Shown here: positions 5,331-6,589 of the stretch, piece after piece
Position numbering within the stretch: the stretch's first letter is position 1
How the letters are laid out: each line of letters starts with the position of its first letter
Assembly (NCBI GenBank): GCA_003452695.1
Contig: DMNP01000362.1
Location: forward strand, 1-6,589
From: Eggerthellaceae bacterium
GTDB lineage: Bacteria; Actinomycetota; Coriobacteriia; Coriobacteriales; Eggerthellaceae
DNA length: 6,589 nucleotides
Direction of reading: 5' to 3'
Made by a program: the position numbers and the translations under genes
Notes under the pieces: model-generated
Databases searched by the model: none
The model's input: only the letters and a program-made list of their open reading frames with translations
What the model was told of the DNA's origin: nothing

Positions 5331-5631
5331 AATGCTGTTTATGCAGCAGGCTGTCATTTCGCCATTTATCCGTGAGGGAAATTCCCGGCCCGTATACGGC
5401 CCACCTGAAACAAGGGCATGCCGCCTGGAGCGCGGCAAGCACTTGCGGCACACGTATAAAGATCAGGGCGGTTCGCTCGATCAGGTGGCCGCCAATGCGA
5501 AAATGTTTTGCGTTGGCTCGGCTATTCCGTCGCGCAGCCTTGTGGTATGCGATGGGCAGGAATTTACTGTCATTGACTGTGAGATCAAAAACGGATTCGC
5601 CGACAATCATCTGGAGGTGTATCTGGAATGA
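5317..5631 (+). CDS. Head-closure / minor capsid protein (stopper, SPP1 gp16-like)
   Basis: A 104-aa, mostly beta protein that likely seals the portal channel beneath the adaptor before tail joining. Family-like features are the PVYGPPETRACRLERGK segment (25-41), where a small strand-rich domain begins with 'YG' and a conserved Arg-containing strand, and the terminal strands CDGQEFTVIDCEIKNGFADNHLEVYLE (78-104), which fit the minor-capsid-1/stopper beta barrel. It has four cysteines (35, 65, 78, 88), unusual for so small a phage protein. The open frame reaches further upstream to 5158, but that part overlaps the adaptor gene in another frame. ATG 5317 gives a 14-nt overlap. Its stop shares ATGA with the next start, so the connector genes form a tightly coupled unit. 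Confidence 0.68.
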   Translation: MALIEMLFMQQAVISPFIREGNSRPVYGPPETRACRLERGKHLRHTYKDQGGSLDQVAANAKMFCVGSAIPSRSLVVCDGQEFTVIDCEIKNGFADNHLEVYLE

Positions 5632-5981
5632 GAATGACAGTCAAAGTCAAACTTGACACGGCCAAGATTAAATCCATTACGCAGAACTGCAGCCGTAAAG
5701 GTACGTGGTCTGCGCTGGATTACCTCGCTGCTCGCAGCAAGGAGCAGGTTCCCATTGACACCGGCGCTCTGAAAGCGTCCTGCGTGGTGGATGTCAATGC
5801 GGACGGCAGTCAGGGCACGGTCAGTTATGACACGCCTTATGCGGTGCGCTGGCATGAAGAACACGCCAACTTCCAGCGCGGCAGAAAAAACAAATACCTA
5901 GAAGACCCGCTCAACGATGGTTCCGTACAGTCCAAAATGGTGGAGCTGGCCGGAGCTGCTTTTCAGTCCGAAATGGGGTGA
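5628..5981 (+). CDS. HK97 gp10-like / minor capsid protein 2 family (head-tail joining)
   Basis: A 117-aa protein of the HK97 gp10 / Minor_capsid_2 group found between the head-closure and tail-terminator genes in many siphophages. Diagnostic stretches are VPIDTGALKAS (41-51), the hallmark 'P-[IV]-D-T-G-x-L' turn, and YDTPYAVRWHE (67-77), followed by GRKNKYLEDPLND (85-97), where the 'KYLE-P' end motif is typical. The N-terminal 35 residues form a strand and an amphipathic helix. The start overlaps the preceding stop as ATGA, and GGAGG (5613-5617) lies 10 nt upstream. Members are thought to help complete the head-tail joint or tail assembly; the exact role varies between phages. Normal length, no anomalies. 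Confidence 0.85.
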   Translation: MRMTVKVKLDTAKIKSITQNCSRKGTWSALDYLAARSKEQVPIDTGALKASCVVDVNADGSQGTVSYDTPYAVRWHEEHANFQRGRKNKYLEDPLNDGSVQSKMVELAGAAFQSEMG

Positions 5982-5987
5982 CGTGAC

Positions 5988-6374
5988 ATGAATCTGCTTG
6001 AACAGTTTGCCCGGCACATTGAGTTTCTGGGCTTTGGTACTGTCGCGGATTCGGAGACGGCTGGCGACATCTTTTGGGGATGGATGCCCGATACTCCCGA
6101 TGCTTGCGTGACCGTTTATTCGACTGACAGCAGCTATGCCGGTTCGCCCGGCGGCGCGCGCATCCAGATGATGGTGCGCGACAAGTACCCTGCGGACGCC
6201 TACGAGCGCTCACAGGCCATTGTGGAGGCTCTGGCCGAGTATGATGGTTATCTTGCCGGTGACGGCGCGAGGGCTTACATCGAGGTTCTGAACGCCTCAG
6301 CGGGCCTTGGAGGCGATACCAAAAAGCGCGAAATATTTTCCAGCAATTTCCGCGTTTACTACTGTGACACATGA
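5988..6374 (+). CDS. Tail terminator / minor capsid protein 3-like (SPP1 gp17-like)
   Basis: A 128-aa protein in the usual position of the tail terminator, which caps the tail tube and joins it to the filled head. The motif MPDTPDACVTVYSTDSS (33-49), with 'MPD-PD' followed by a beta strand, and ARIQMMVRDKYPADAYERSQAIVEAL (57-82), a strand plus a long helix, fit the Minor_capsid_3/terminator fold (a beta sheet against helices). The C-terminus (KKREIFSSNFRVYYCDT) forms the closing strand. It begins 6 nt after the previous stop. The RBS is weak (GGGG at 5975-5978), so coupling to the upstream gene probably matters. The major tail gene follows at once, which supports the call. Confidence 0.78.
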   Translation: MNLLEQFARHIEFLGFGTVADSETAGDIFWGWMPDTPDACVTVYSTDSSYAGSPGGARIQMMVRDKYPADAYERSQAIVEALAEYDGYLAGDGARAYIEVLNASAGLGGDTKKREIFSSNFRVYYCDT

Positions 6375-6389
6375 TTGGAGGTATGTCAA

Positions 6390-6589
6390 ATGGCAAAGGG
6401 CCGCAAGAACGGATGCCCGGTAAACATCAAGAACTGGATCGTCGAGATCATGGACCCCAGCGATTCCGAGTTCGTGCGCATCTATGGCCTGAACAGCCTG
6501 ACCGCGACCGTTGACAGCGAGACCGAGGACGGTTCCGCCAGCACGGACGTTTGGGCTGAGCCCTATGTTTCCAAGCGTAGCGCGTCCGC
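6390..6589 (+). CDS. Major tail tube protein, N-terminal part (3' end outside window)
   Basis: The first 66 residues of the tail tube subunit, which stacks as rings to form the channel of a non-contractile tail. The start ATG has GGAGG (6377-6381) 8 nt upstream. Visible features are VNIKNWIVEIMDPSDSEFVRIYGLNSL (11-37) and DSETEDGSASTDVWAEPYVSKRSAS (41-65). The pattern 'ETEDGS...W-EPYV-KRS' is characteristic of the tail tube proteins of this clostridial siphophage group. The frame is open to the right edge. Position after the tail terminator agrees with the siphophage order. Another ATG at 6383 lies in a different frame and is soon closed by a stop. Confidence 0.85.
   Translation, partial: MAKGRKNGCPVNIKNWIVEIMDPSDSEFVRIYGLNSLTATVDSETEDGSASTDVWAEPYVSKRSAS

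Noticed and set aside
3657..5453. A 598-codon open frame on the minus strand, antisense to the capsid and connector genes
   Set aside because: The plus-strand genes here have clear family motifs and RBSs. The antisense frame is a by-product of strong G/C third-position bias, and its translation shows low-complexity shadow sequence with no recognisable domain.
1..6589. TGA recoded as a sense codon throughout this phage
   Set aside because: TGA is the natural end of the portal, minor capsid, adaptor, head-closure, gp10-like and terminator genes, several with ATGA-type overlaps into the next gene, so the standard code applies.

Overview
The window is the head-assembly and head-completion part of the late structural operon of a tailed siphophage or prophage. 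All genes lie on the + strand. Strong AGGAGG-type ribosome binding sites, 1-14 nt gene overlaps, a GTG start and high G+C (near 60% by eye) suggest a G+C-rich Bacillota host, most plausibly a gut-type clostridium. The host assignment is inference. There is no integrase, lysis gene, tRNA or host gene to show whether this is a free phage or a prophage.

Layout from left to right: the 3' part of a portal gene (1-667); a 609-aa minor capsid protein of the Phage_min_cap2/MuF type with a long C-terminal extension (667-2496); a 56-aa GTG-start gene (2499-2669) that runs directly into a terminator hairpin; an 84-aa gene of unknown function (2713-2967); a 198-nt non-coding leader with several possible helices (2968-3165); a GP20-type scaffold (3166-3753); an HK97-fold major capsid protein (3777-4766) with an open 43-codon in-frame extension beyond its TGA; a hairpin (4907-4934); a head-tail adaptor (4959-5330), head-closure protein (5317-5631), HK97 gp10/minor-capsid-2-like protein (5628-5981) and tail terminator (5988-6374); then the start of the major tail tube gene (6390 to the window end).

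Together these make the procapsid (scaffold and capsid protein around the portal and minor capsid protein) and then close the portal vertex and join it to the tail. The order matches the SPP1-like plan (gp6, gp7, gp11, gp13, gp15, gp16, gp17, gp17.1). No capsid protease is present, as expected when a separate GP20-type scaffold is used.

The core module is ordinary. Four things deserve a second look: (1) the major capsid stop codon is followed in frame by 43 coding-like codons, and a stem-loop begins 7 nt past the stop; (2) the leader before the scaffold gene looks structured and also holds a 40-codon ORF that overlaps the scaffold start; (3) the minor capsid protein has a C-terminal domain resembling a segment of the giant polyvalent proteins of clostridial mobile elements; (4) hairpins inside the operon bracket the block from the 84-aa gene to the capsid gene and could set expression ratios.
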